Assembly (NCBI GenBank): GCA_031552195.1
Contig: JAVBMT010000009.1
Coordinates: 34,162 to 98,161 of the forward strand
DNA: 64,000 bases
Reading direction: 5' to 3'
DNA from: JAVBMP01 sp031552195
GTDB lineage: Bacteria > Desulfobacterota > Desulfovibrionia > Desulfovibrionales > Desulfovibrionaceae
Below, piece after piece: positions 1 to 7,699 of this stretch. Both the position numbers and the translations under genes were made by a program. The notes beneath the pieces were generated by a model. The model was not told where the DNA came from. It saw only the letters and a program-made list of their open reading frames with translations, and did not search any database. The first letter of the stretch is position 1. Each line of letters opens with the position of its first letter.

Positions 1-2
1 TA

Positions 3-278
3 GCCCGCCGCGCCGTGGAAGAGAGGCTTGCGGCCTGCGCCAACGTCATTCCTTCAGTCACCTCGGTTTTCCGCTGGGAAGGCCGGGTGCAAAGCGCGCC
101 GGAATGCCTTTGCCTGCTGAAAAGCCTCGCGGATTGCCTGCCCGGCCTTATTGAGGCGATAAAAGAGGAGCATAGTTACGAATTGCCCTGCATAACCGCC
201 TTGCCGCTGAGCGGCGGAGATTCCGCCTACCTGGACTGGATCGCTTCCGAGTGCCGCCGCCCCGGCCCCGGGCGCTGA
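3..278 (+). CDS. cutA: CutA1-like divalent-cation tolerance protein (5' end missing)
   Basis: The reading frame is open from the first full codon, so the gene runs off the left edge; the GTG at 15 is internal, because the codons before it (A-R-R-A) continue a CutA-like helix leading into VEERLAACANVIPSVTSVFRW. Also seen are the family features RWEGRVQSAPE, a Leu/Lys-rich stretch (CLLKSLADCLP), EEHSYELPCITALPL and the terminal YLDWI. CutA1 proteins are small trimeric ferredoxin-fold proteins linked to copper tolerance and of uncertain biochemical role. About 90 residues of the usual 105-115 are visible. The PfkB gene follows after 24 nt, so co-transcription is possible. Confidence 0.85.
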   Translation, partial: ARRAVEERLAACANVIPSVTSVFRWEGRVQSAPECLCLLKSLADCLPGLIEAIKEEHSYELPCITALPLSGGDSAYLDWIASECRRPGPGR

Positions 279-302
279 TTTCCTAATTCAAAGGAGCTTT
301 TG

Positions 303-1268
303 ATGTCCATTTATATTTCAGGTTCTCTCGCTTACGACCGCATCATGAATTTTCCCGGCGTTTTTTCCGAATGCATTCTGCCGGATAAAATCCATATGCT
401 GAACGCGGTGTTCACAATAGACAACCTGCAACAGAAAAGAGGCGGCACGGGCGGAAACATCGCCTACAACCTGTCGCTGCTCGGCGAGAAACCCTTGCTG
501 CTTTCCTGCGCCGGAACGGACTTTGAAAGCTACGCGGTATATCTTGAAAGCCTGGGCCTGTCCTTGCGTTATGTGCGCCGTGTGCCCAACGAATTTACGG
601 CCGGAGCCTATATTATAACAGACCGGGCCAGCAGCCAGATAATAGCATTTCACGCGGCGGCCATGAATTACAGCTGCGACTACGACTTCTGCGACCTCAA
701 CCCCTCCACGGACTGGGGCATCGTCTCCCCCACCAACCCTGACGACATGTACAGCCACCCGATGGTGTACAAAAGCAAAGGAGTGCGCTATATTTTCGAC
801 CCCGGCCAGCAGATTTCCGCCCTTGATCCGGGCAGGCTGCTCGAAGCGCTGGACGGTTCTTACGCCTTGGCCGGCAACGATTATGAAATAAGCCTGATTT
901 GCGAACGCGCCGGAATTTCGCGGGCGGATCTTCAGCGCAAAACCGGAGCCTTGATTACCACCCTCGGCAAACACGGTTCGGACGTCAGCTTTCCGGACGG
1001 AACGGAAACGCATGTTCCGGCCGTTCCCGGCCTGAACGCGCTTGACCCCACAGGGGCAGGCGACGCATACCGCGCGGGCCTGCTCAAGGGTTTGAGCGTG
1101 GGGTTTGATATTGTGGAATCTTCGAAGCTTGGTTCAATTTGCGCATCTTTCTGCGTGGAGAAATACGGCACCCAGGAACACAGCTTCGGAACCAGGATTT
1201 TCGGCGAACGTTACAAGGCGACCTTTGGCTCCACCCTTCCGGCCGCCTTCAAGTGCGCCAGGGATTAA
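303..1268 (+). CDS. PfkB-family carbohydrate/nucleoside kinase
   Basis: 321-residue ribokinase-fold kinase. The glycine-rich PfkB signature is near the N-terminus (RGGTGGNIAYNLSLLG), and the C-terminal signature DPTGAGDAYRAG contains the catalytic base (Asp254) and anion hole. The overall layout (opening ISGSLAYDRIMNFPG, then FDPGQQ and ALITTLGKHGS) is closest to the adenosine-kinase/sugar-kinase group often annotated simply as carbohydrate kinase; I cannot fix the substrate. The start is the ATG at 303, six bases after AGGAG (292-296); the TTG at 300 is in frame but poorly placed. It sits between cutA and a TPR gene without an obvious pathway link. Confidence 0.85.
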   Translation: MSIYISGSLAYDRIMNFPGVFSECILPDKIHMLNAVFTIDNLQQKRGGTGGNIAYNLSLLGEKPLLLSCAGTDFESYAVYLESLGLSLRYVRRVPNEFTAGAYIITDRASSQIIAFHAAAMNYSCDYDFCDLNPSTDWGIVSPTNPDDMYSHPMVYKSKGVRYIFDPGQQISALDPGRLLEALDGSYALAGNDYEISLICERAGISRADLQRKTGALITTLGKHGSDVSFPDGTETHVPAVPGLNALDPTGAGDAYRAGLLKGLSVGFDIVESSKLGSICASFCVEKYGTQEHSFGTRIFGERYKATFGSTLPAAFKCARD

Positions 1269-1352
1269 AGCCGGCTGGAAAGCATCCGCGTTCCGGCCTC
1301 GCAGTGTGCGGCGACAAAATTTTTCAACGCGAAAAGCGGGAGATGAAGATAA

Positions 1353-1997
1353 ATGAAAAAAGGCGACAATCATCCGGAGAACGAGCTGGTCGAGCTTGGC
1401 AGGCAGGTGCGCGCCGGGGCGTATGTGAAGCGGAACAGCTTTTTTTTCGGCCTGTTCGCAACCGGATTGCTATGCCTGTATCTGGGCTATGTTTTGTCTT
1501 CAATGCTGCCCGGCGCTTCCGGCGTAGCGCCGCAGGGCGCGGCCGGGCAGAACCAGGCTTCCCCGGCTCTTTCGCAGGAACTGGCCTCCCGCCTGGCCCG
1601 CCTTGAGCAGGCCACCATCGGAAGCCCCAAAGACGCGGCCTTGTGGGATCAGCTCGGGCATGCCTATTTTGAGGCCCGGCAGTACCAGAAGGGCATAAGC
1701 GCCTATGAAACGGCCCGAAGCCTCGGGCGGCTTAGTTCGGACGCCCTGAGCCACTTGGGCGTGATGTACGGCAGCGAGCATATGCATGACAAGGCCCTGG
1801 CCGCCTTGAAAGAGGCTGTCGAGCTTGACCCCGGAAACGGAGAAGCCCTGTTTTATCTCGGCGGGGTGTATTATTACGATCTTAACGACCGTAAGCAGGG
1901 GCTGGAAACCTGGAAAAAGCTTCTGGCCATAAATCCCGATTTGCAGATGGAAGACGGGCGCACCCTGCGCGAGTGGGTGGAAAGCCTGCCGGAATAG
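1353..1997 (+). CDS. Membrane-anchored TPR protein
   Basis: 214 residues. One hydrophobic segment lies at about residues 27-49 (FFFGLFATGLLCLYLGYVLS), followed by an Ala/Gln/Pro-rich linker and then three TPR-like helical pairs (DAALWDQLGHAYFEARQYQKG, ALSHLGVMYG, GEALFYLGGVYYYDLNDRKQG) to the C-terminus. The topology, one N-terminal anchor with a TPR tail, resembles CcmI/NrfG-type assembly factors and TPR adaptors, but no partner gene is next to it, so I assign no function. The stop is just ahead of the large pseudo-kinase gene (ATG at 2051, 53 nt away), suggesting one transcript. The RBS is modest (GGGAG 12 nt upstream). Confidence 0.8.
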   Translation: MKKGDNHPENELVELGRQVRAGAYVKRNSFFFGLFATGLLCLYLGYVLSSMLPGASGVAPQGAAGQNQASPALSQELASRLARLEQATIGSPKDAALWDQLGHAYFEARQYQKGISAYETARSLGRLSSDALSHLGVMYGSEHMHDKALAALKEAVELDPGNGEALFYLGGVYYYDLNDRKQGLETWKKLLAINPDLQMEDGRTLREWVESLPE

Positions 1998-2050
1998 AAA
2001 AATCGCTGGCAGCCGTATTTTGCGGGATAAACAGTCCGGGGAAAATAATT

Positions 2051-5000
2051 ATGTCGAATGGTTTCAGAAATAGGAAAAGACGGTTGGGAATGTTGTTGGC
2101 GGCCGGGTTTATCTGCCTGGGAATAGCTTTTTCCGCGCCGGTTTCCGAGTCGCCGGCCTCGCCAGTGGCTGTTGAGCAGATAAAAGGCCCTACGCCTTTG
2201 GCGGAAAACGCGCAGTTTCTGCTTGACCCCGTAAAAACAGTCACAATAGCCGATGTGGGCTCCATAGGGCAGCAGAATGAGTTTCTGCCGCTGGCGGAAG
2301 GCCTTCCCTTGCGGAGCAGCGGGGCTTTGTGGCTGCGTTTTTCCCTGATCAAGAACATCCTTTCCGTGCCGGTGGCTCCGTCAACGGCGGCGCAGCCGGG
2401 CGACGCGGAGGCCTCGGCCGGCAACACGGTTTTGCTCGCGCTGGGCAAAACCGCGCCCAAAGCTTCCATTTGGCTGCCCCGCAAGGTTGAAGGCCAGGTG
2501 CTCGGCTGGGGCGGATATGTGGCCGATAAAGACAATAATTTCTCTTTGTCCGCGCCTTCCAGCCTGCCTATGACCGTTTACCTGCGCCTTGACAGCGCGC
2601 CGGACCTCTGGTTCAACCCCGTGCTCCTGCCAGACTCCGCCCAAAGAGTCGAATTTTTGCCGGTAACCCTGATGCTGAAACTCATCCTGCTGGCCGCGCT
2701 GGCCGCCTGCCTGCTGCGCGCCGTCCTTGAAAAGGCCCAGTGGCGTTTGTGGGCCGGGCTTTTCATCCTGACCGCCTTCCTGCAGGCCCTTAACCCGTAT
2801 TTCGGGCGGGAAACAGCCGTTACGCTCGGTAACTTTTTTTTCTTTCTCCTGCCCGGGCTTAATTTCATGCTGCTAAGCCATTTGGGGCGGCATATGCTGC
2901 AAGCCCCGGCTGAAATGCCGCGAACGGACAAATATCTGCTCGCCCTGCTTATTCCCGGCGCGGTTGCGGCCCTTTTGCCGCTCGTGCCCGGCCTGATATG
3001 GGTAACGCGCCTTGCGCCGCTCGCGCCCTTTCTTTTCCTGCTTATGCTGCCGGTGGCCCTGCACGGCCTTTTGAAAGGACGCCCCGGTTCTTTCGGATTT
3101 TTCTGCGCCACTTTCCTGCCCCTGCTCGGCGCGGCCGCCTCCGCTTTGGAGCTTGTTCTGGCAACCGCGGTGCTGGGCCCCAGCGGAGGTTTGTGGGGGT
3201 TCGCCCTGGCCGGGCTGGTTCTGGCCCTCTGCGGGGCAATCCGTAACGGAGCGAGGCTGCTGCACGCCGACGCCGGGGAAGAAGCCGGAATTGGGCAGGG
3301 CAGCCTTTTTCTCCATGAGCCGTTGCCGCGTTTTGCCGAGGAGCCGGAAAAAACTTTGGAGGAATCTGTTTTTTTCGTGCCGGATGGCGCTGAAGAAAGA
3401 GAAACCGAGGCGGAAACTCCGGCCGCGCTGCAAGGCGGCCTGGATTTTGGAGCATATGCTGAAGACGACTCCGCCGGACCGGCAGGGCAACGCTTTGATG
3501 GATGGTCGCCTAAGGATATGGAATTGCCGGAAGGCTTTATCGAGCAGCTTCCGGCGCACTTGCGCTTTCATAAACCGCAGGACCTTGCGGCAGCCGCGCC
3601 CGTGACGGCAACGGACGAAATTACGCCTTCGGAAAGCGCGAGCCCCGCGGCTGAAAGCGAAAACATCCTGGCGCTTGAGGATAAAGTTGCGGAGGCGGAA
3701 GGAAAAACCGTTTCGCCCGAGGCTGATTCTGATCCATCCCGGGTTGAACACGCGCAAAGCCCCGCCCCTGCCGCCGCCAAAGCCATGCCGGAAGGGTTTT
3801 CCGCGATGATCGTGCGCGAGCCCGGCCCGGAAGGCGTGCGCACGGAAGCGCCGATCGGCCCGGACGAAGCCGGGCCGATGGTGATCCGCCTGGAAGATGA
3901 GGAAGGAGACGCGGCTGAAATTCCGGGCCGTAACATTCCAAGCCCGGCGGGTGGAGCCTCGGTTGTGGATTACATGGCCCTGGCCCGTGTGGAAAACGCC
4001 TTGCGCACGCCCTATGAAGCCTTGCTGCGCGGTTTTGAGGTTATTCGCTCTTACAAGCCCGGCCAGTTTGATCAGGAAAACGAACTCGAATATAATCACC
4101 TGGAAATAATGTCCGAAGGACTTTCCAACATGGGCAGCATGCTGGAAAACCTCGACCGGATAGCGGTCGGCCAGATTGTGCGCCCCGTCAGCGACCAGAC
4201 CGTCTTCAACCTGCACCTTCTGGTGCGCCAGTGCCACGCTCAGGTTCAGCCCCTGGCTGAGAGCAAGGGCGTTGGCGTTTCCTGGTTCATTTCCCCCTAT
4301 TTGCCGCAGCTTTTCCGGGGTTATGCGGAAAAACTTAAAGAAACCCTTACCTTGCTTTTGTTTGACGCGGTAGGAGCTACCGCCAGCGGAGCGGTCCAGC
4401 TTTCCATAAGGCCGGAACAGGGCAAGCCCGGCCTTCTGGCCTTCACGCTCACAGACAGCGGAACCGGAGTTCCGCCCGTGCAACGCCCCACCACCGGTCT
4501 GTTGCGCGCCTGGGAACTGGCCGGGTACGCCGCGGGCAAACCGTTCGCGGGGGCCGAACCAGGGCCCGGCGGCACTTTCGCCCTGGAATTCGCTCCGGGT
4601 AACGGGATGCAGCTCAAATTCTCCATCGTCCTTGACCCGGTGCTGGAAGAAGACGACGTCTCGGCTATCATGCCGGCTGCATCTCTTGAGAAGATCGTCA
4701 GGCAGGAAGAAGCCGGAGCGCGTCAGGGCGAAAAAGCGGTAAGCGGGGCTGAAAATATGGCCGGAGAACGCTCTACGGAATCCGAACCCGGCCCGTTCCG
4801 GCCGGAAGCGCCCGATGGAAACGAACGGCCCTATGTCATTCTGGCTGATATGGCCGCAAGCACGCGCCGCCGCTTGAACGAGTTTCTTGAAGGTCTTTCC
4901 TATATCAGGGTAGAGGCCAGAAATATTGAAGACATTATCTTGACCTACCAGAAATTTCCGGCCGGACTGATTATTCTTGACGGCAACATTCCGGAAATGG

Positions 5001-6037
5001 ACATTGGTTCCGTGCTTAAAAATCTGGAAGAGATAGACGAAATGAAGGGGCTGGGCCGGGCCGCCGTGCTGGCTCTGATCACCTACCCGGCCCAGCGTGA
5101 ACGCATGCTGGCCCTGGGCTGCGGCGACAGCCTGCTCAAACCTTTCAGCCGCGAAGACCTGCGCGAAGCGGTGACGCGCCTTCTGCCTCTTGGCGAAGAA
5201 CCTGATTGGTCAGGCCGGGCGGACGAAAGCGCCGCCTCCGGCGATGTCGCTCCGCAAGTCTGGCTGGCCAAAATCAGCGCGAACCGGGATGAAAGCGTGC
5301 CGGAAGCGGGCTGCATCGTGTCGATAGCGGCGGATCTTGCCCAGGCGCGGGAAGAAGAACGCGGCGGGCGGGAGGAAGCGGAAGAAACGCGGGAAAACGC
5401 CCTTGAAGCGGAAGAAGTGGACGGGGCGAAATTGCCGCCTGTTGAGCCTGCTTGCGCCCAAGCTGCGGAAATTTCTGAAACCGGCGTAAGCGAGGATTAC
5501 GCCGAGCCGGAAATTCTGGAAGAAGCCCCCGAAGTCACGGAAACCGTGGAAACAAGAGAAGAAGCTCCGGCCGGCAACCTGATTGACTTTATCGTTGATG
5601 AAACGGAGCCGGAAAAGGAAGAGGGCAAAAGAACGCCTTCCATAATAATTCCGCCAGCGTTCATCACCGTAAAGCCTCAGGCCGCGCCTGTTGCGGAAAA
5701 CGCCGCGCCATTGTCTTTGCCGGGCATTGAGGGCGAGACTGTAGACCCCAGGCTTGAGCCCACTCTGCCGGGTTTTACGGTTTTCCTGGAAGAATCGTTG
5801 CGTGACTTGCTGCGCGGGCGCGAGGCCTCCAGCCCCCTGTTGACGCAGGAAACAGCCGCAACATTGGCCGGGCGGGCGGAAATTTACGGCTTGCGCGGCC
5901 TGGCCAATATAGCCCGCTGCGTGGAACGCGCGGCCTCCGGCAACGACATGGCGGCCGTCAATGAACTTTTTTCCGAACTGGAAGAGACGGCCGGGCGATA
6001 CTTGAAGGCCTTGAAGGCCACACTTCCGGCTGGCTGA
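2051..6037 (+). CDS. 7TM histidine-kinase-like phosphorelay protein lacking phospho-acceptor His residues
   Basis: 1328 residues. Domain order seen: signal/TM near residues 15-35; a beta-rich extracellular region with a 7TMR-DISMED2-like ALWLRFSL; about seven membrane helices at residues 205-395; an acidic low-complexity linker; a DHp-like helix at 640-690; an ATPase-like region about 700-860; a second acidic linker; a REC domain about 930-1045; a third linker; and an Hpt-like bundle at the C-terminus. The REC keeps Asp977 (LIILDGNIPEMD) and Lys1030 (LLKPF). The DHp motif reads ENALRTPYEAL, with Asn649 where the phospho-His belongs, the ATPase N-box reads LLFDAVG (Asp for Asn), and the Hpt motif reads AATLAGRAEIYG, with Ala1270 for His and Ala1273 for Lys. 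It is therefore probably a receiver-scaffold rather than an active kinase. The start is the ATG at 2051, since the frame upstream overlaps the TPR gene. Confidence 0.75.
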   Translation: MSNGFRNRKRRLGMLLAAGFICLGIAFSAPVSESPASPVAVEQIKGPTPLAENAQFLLDPVKTVTIADVGSIGQQNEFLPLAEGLPLRSSGALWLRFSLIKNILSVPVAPSTAAQPGDAEASAGNTVLLALGKTAPKASIWLPRKVEGQVLGWGGYVADKDNNFSLSAPSSLPMTVYLRLDSAPDLWFNPVLLPDSAQRVEFLPVTLMLKLILLAALAACLLRAVLEKAQWRLWAGLFILTAFLQALNPYFGRETAVTLGNFFFFLLPGLNFMLLSHLGRHMLQAPAEMPRTDKYLLALLIPGAVAALLPLVPGLIWVTRLAPLAPFLFLLMLPVALHGLLKGRPGSFGFFCATFLPLLGAAASALELVLATAVLGPSGGLWGFALAGLVLALCGAIRNGARLLHADAGEEAGIGQGSLFLHEPLPRFAEEPEKTLEESVFFVPDGAEERETEAETPAALQGGLDFGAYAEDDSAGPAGQRFDGWSPKDMELPEGFIEQLPAHLRFHKPQDLAAAAPVTATDEITPSESASPAAESENILALEDKVAEAEGKTVSPEADSDPSRVEHAQSPAPAAAKAMPEGFSAMIVREPGPEGVRTEAPIGPDEAGPMVIRLEDEEGDAAEIPGRNIPSPAGGASVVDYMALARVENALRTPYEALLRGFEVIRSYKPGQFDQENELEYNHLEIMSEGLSNMGSMLENLDRIAVGQIVRPVSDQTVFNLHLLVRQCHAQVQPLAESKGVGVSWFISPYLPQLFRGYAEKLKETLTLLLFDAVGATASGAVQLSIRPEQGKPGLLAFTLTDSGTGVPPVQRPTTGLLRAWELAGYAAGKPFAGAEPGPGGTFALEFAPGNGMQLKFSIVLDPVLEEDDVSAIMPAASLEKIVRQEEAGARQGEKAVSGAENMAGERSTESEPGPFRPEAPDGNERPYVILADMAASTRRRLNEFLEGLSYIRVEARNIEDIILTYQKFPAGLIILDGNIPEMDIGSVLKNLEEIDEMKGLGRAAVLALITYPAQRERMLALGCGDSLLKPFSREDLREAVTRLLPLGEEPDWSGRADESAASGDVAPQVWLAKISANRDESVPEAGCIVSIAADLAQAREEERGGREEAEETRENALEAEEVDGAKLPPVEPACAQAAEISETGVSEDYAEPEILEEAPEVTETVETREEAPAGNLIDFIVDETEPEKEEGKRTPSIIIPPAFITVKPQAAPVAENAAPLSLPGIEGETVDPRLEPTLPGFTVFLEESLRDLLRGREASSPLLTQETAATLAGRAEIYGLRGLANIARCVERAASGNDMAAVNELFSELEETAGRYLKALKATLPAG

Positions 6038-6151
6038 AATCTAAAGAGTTTAGTAAGGTTTTAGGGCTTGCCAATATCAAGAGTTGTATTAGGTTGTTAC
6101 GCAGGTGGGAATGTTCCGTTATCACAAGACCAACACTATAGCGAGGGAAGC

Positions 6152-6493
6152 ATGTTTGAAGTAAGCAACGATGCGGTCAAGGAATTGAATCTTTTTTTTG
6201 AGGGAAAAGAAAAATCGCCTATTCGCGTTTATCTTGCCCCAGGCGGTTGCAGCGGCCCCCATTTGGCCATGGCGCTTGACGAACCGTCAGGCGACGATGA
6301 TGTGATCGAAAACAACGGTTTTACCTTCTGCATCCAGAAAGAACTGTATAAAGAAGTTGAATCAATCAAGATAGACCTTACCTACATGGGTTTTACGGTC
6401 ATTCCGGGCGTGCCCTTCGCTTTCACCGGCGGTTGCGGCGGCTGCAGCGGCTGCAGCACCACCGGCGAAGGCGGGGCTTGCGGAACCCACTGA
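6152..6493 (+). CDS. HesB/IscA-family protein with Cys-rich tail
   Basis: 113 residues, starting at the ATG at 6152 behind GAGGGA; upstream in-frame codons do not look like protein of this family. The A-type carrier core is visible: beta strand IRVYLAPGGCSGPHLAMAL carrying the first Cys, then DLTYMGFTVI and a C-terminal GGCGGCSGCS cluster, then a further Cys in GGACGTH. A-type carriers bind an Fe-S cluster or iron with three conserved Cys; here the tail has four Cys, more than the CGC of IscA. Related HesB proteins of anaerobes include selenoproteins, but no in-frame UGA is seen. A strong inverted repeat lies 50 nt downstream. Confidence 0.8.
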   Translation: MFEVSNDAVKELNLFFEGKEKSPIRVYLAPGGCSGPHLAMALDEPSGDDDVIENNGFTFCIQKELYKEVESIKIDLTYMGFTVIPGVPFAFTGGCGGCSGCSTTGEGGACGTH

Positions 6494-6542
6494 TCCGCGC
6501 AGCGCGTGATTGTCCGTATTCAGGGCATCGCGACGGCGTAAT

Positions 6543-6591
6543 TTTGCAAGAAGCAGGCTAACCGTTTAAGGGTTAACCTGCTTCTTGCAAA
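6543..6591. terminator. Long inverted repeat after the HesB gene
   Basis: Arms 6543-6563 and 6571-6591 pair over 21 positions with one G-T mismatch, around a 7-nt loop. It lies about 50 nt after the HesB stop and 190 nt before the HPP gene. There is no clean T-run on either strand, so it may be a factor-independent terminator with a weak tail or an RNA-stabilising hairpin. Confidence 0.55.
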
Positions 6592-6779
6592 TACGGAGGC
6601 TCGCCGGCGATTGAAGGGCCGTGAGCTTTGGGTCTCGGGGCGTTCAGGCCTGCGAAAGGCGCAAAGTCACCGCTTTTTTGTTTTACAAAGGCGGTAACTG
6701 AAGAATATTTCAAAGCAAAGCGCTCCAGCCCGCGCTGAAAACGCGGGGCTGACGGCAAACGCTCTGAAGCCGGGGGAAT

Positions 6780-7478
6780 ATGCGGATAAAACGTAAGGAA
6801 AGCACTCACTGGCACGGCGTCGCGCTGGGCCGCCAGGTGCTGAGGCTGAAAAAACATTCCGGAGGCAAGGCCAAAAGCGGGTTTCACCCGGCGCGGAGGG
6901 CTTTGCGGCACAGGCGCGCCGCCAGGGCCTTGCTTCGCGTCAAGGCTTACTTTCTGAAAATGCTGGGCAAGCGCTCCGCCGTGTATGAATTCTCGCTGGT
7001 TGACACCTGCTGGTCGTTCATCGGCGGTTTTCTGGGCATGCTCCTTCTGGCCGTTCTGAACATCTATATATTGGAGCGCCATAACCAGAACCTGCTGCTC
7101 GGTTCGTTCGGCGCTTCGGCCATGCTGGTTTTCGGCGCTCCGCACGCGCCTTTCGCCCAGCCTTTCAACGTTATAGGCGGGCATATCCTTTCCGCCCTGA
7201 TCGGCGTTTTCGCGCAAACATATTTTGGATTCGAGCCGTGGCTGGCGGCCTCGCTGGCCGTGAGCCTGTCCATCGCGGCCATGCAGGCCAGCGGAACGAT
7301 GCACCCTCCAGGCGGGGCCACGGCCCTTATAGCGGTTGTGGGCGGCGAAGAGCTTAAGAGTTTCGGCTACAGCTACGCTTTCGTGCCTGTAGGCTTGAGC
7401 GCCGCCGTGCTGGTATGCGCGGCCGTTATCATAAACAATCTTTCGCGGCGCAGGCGCTACCCTCTTTACTGGTGGTAA
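6780..7478 (+). CDS. HPP-family integral membrane protein
   Basis: 232 residues. From about residue 75 it has four membrane helices (VDTCWSFIGGFLGMLLLAVL; LLLGSFGASAMLVFG; HILSALIGVFAQTYFG; YAFVPVGLSAAVLVCAAVI) and the family motif MHPPGGATAL. HPP proteins are four-helix inner-membrane proteins; a plant/cyanobacterial member transports nitrite, but the bacterial substrate is generally unknown. The first 60 residues are strikingly basic (RRALRHRRAARALLRVK) and may be an extension unlike the family core. The ATG at 6780 follows GGGGGA closely; an internal ATG at 6960 would give a more standard length but has no visible RBS. Confidence 0.75.
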   Translation: MRIKRKESTHWHGVALGRQVLRLKKHSGGKAKSGFHPARRALRHRRAARALLRVKAYFLKMLGKRSAVYEFSLVDTCWSFIGGFLGMLLLAVLNIYILERHNQNLLLGSFGASAMLVFGAPHAPFAQPFNVIGGHILSALIGVFAQTYFGFEPWLAASLAVSLSIAAMQASGTMHPPGGATALIAVVGGEELKSFGYSYAFVPVGLSAAVLVCAAVIINNLSRRRRYPLYWW

Positions 7479-7622
7479 ACCGGGGTTTAAAACAAGGCTT
7501 TTCAATATCCGGCGGCTGGGTTATATACAAAATAACGCCATGCCGCTATGCGAATGTTCAGCGCCAACGAAGAGCGCGGCCCTTCCACTTTCAGGCCGCT
7601 CAGATTTTGGACCATGCGATAA

Positions 7623-7643
7623 AAATACCGCCTTCCGGTATTT
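7623..7643. promoter_or_regulatory. Short hairpin upstream of ilvD
   Basis: Perfect 8-bp stem (7623-7630 with 7636-7643) around a 5-nt loop, 57 nt before the ilvD start. It could be the end of the HPP transcript or part of the ilvD leader. No leader peptide rich in Ile, Leu or Val was found here, so classical attenuation is not supported. Confidence 0.3.
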
Positions 7644-7699
7644 GAAAAGGCGGCATCGCAAAGTTGGAACGCCTAAAAACAGTAGAAAAAGGAACACGC

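Noticed and set aside
2873..4483. 536-codon minus-strand frame over the pseudo-kinase gene
   Set aside because: Arg/Gly/Gln-rich translation without any motif, opposite a gene with recognisable domains.
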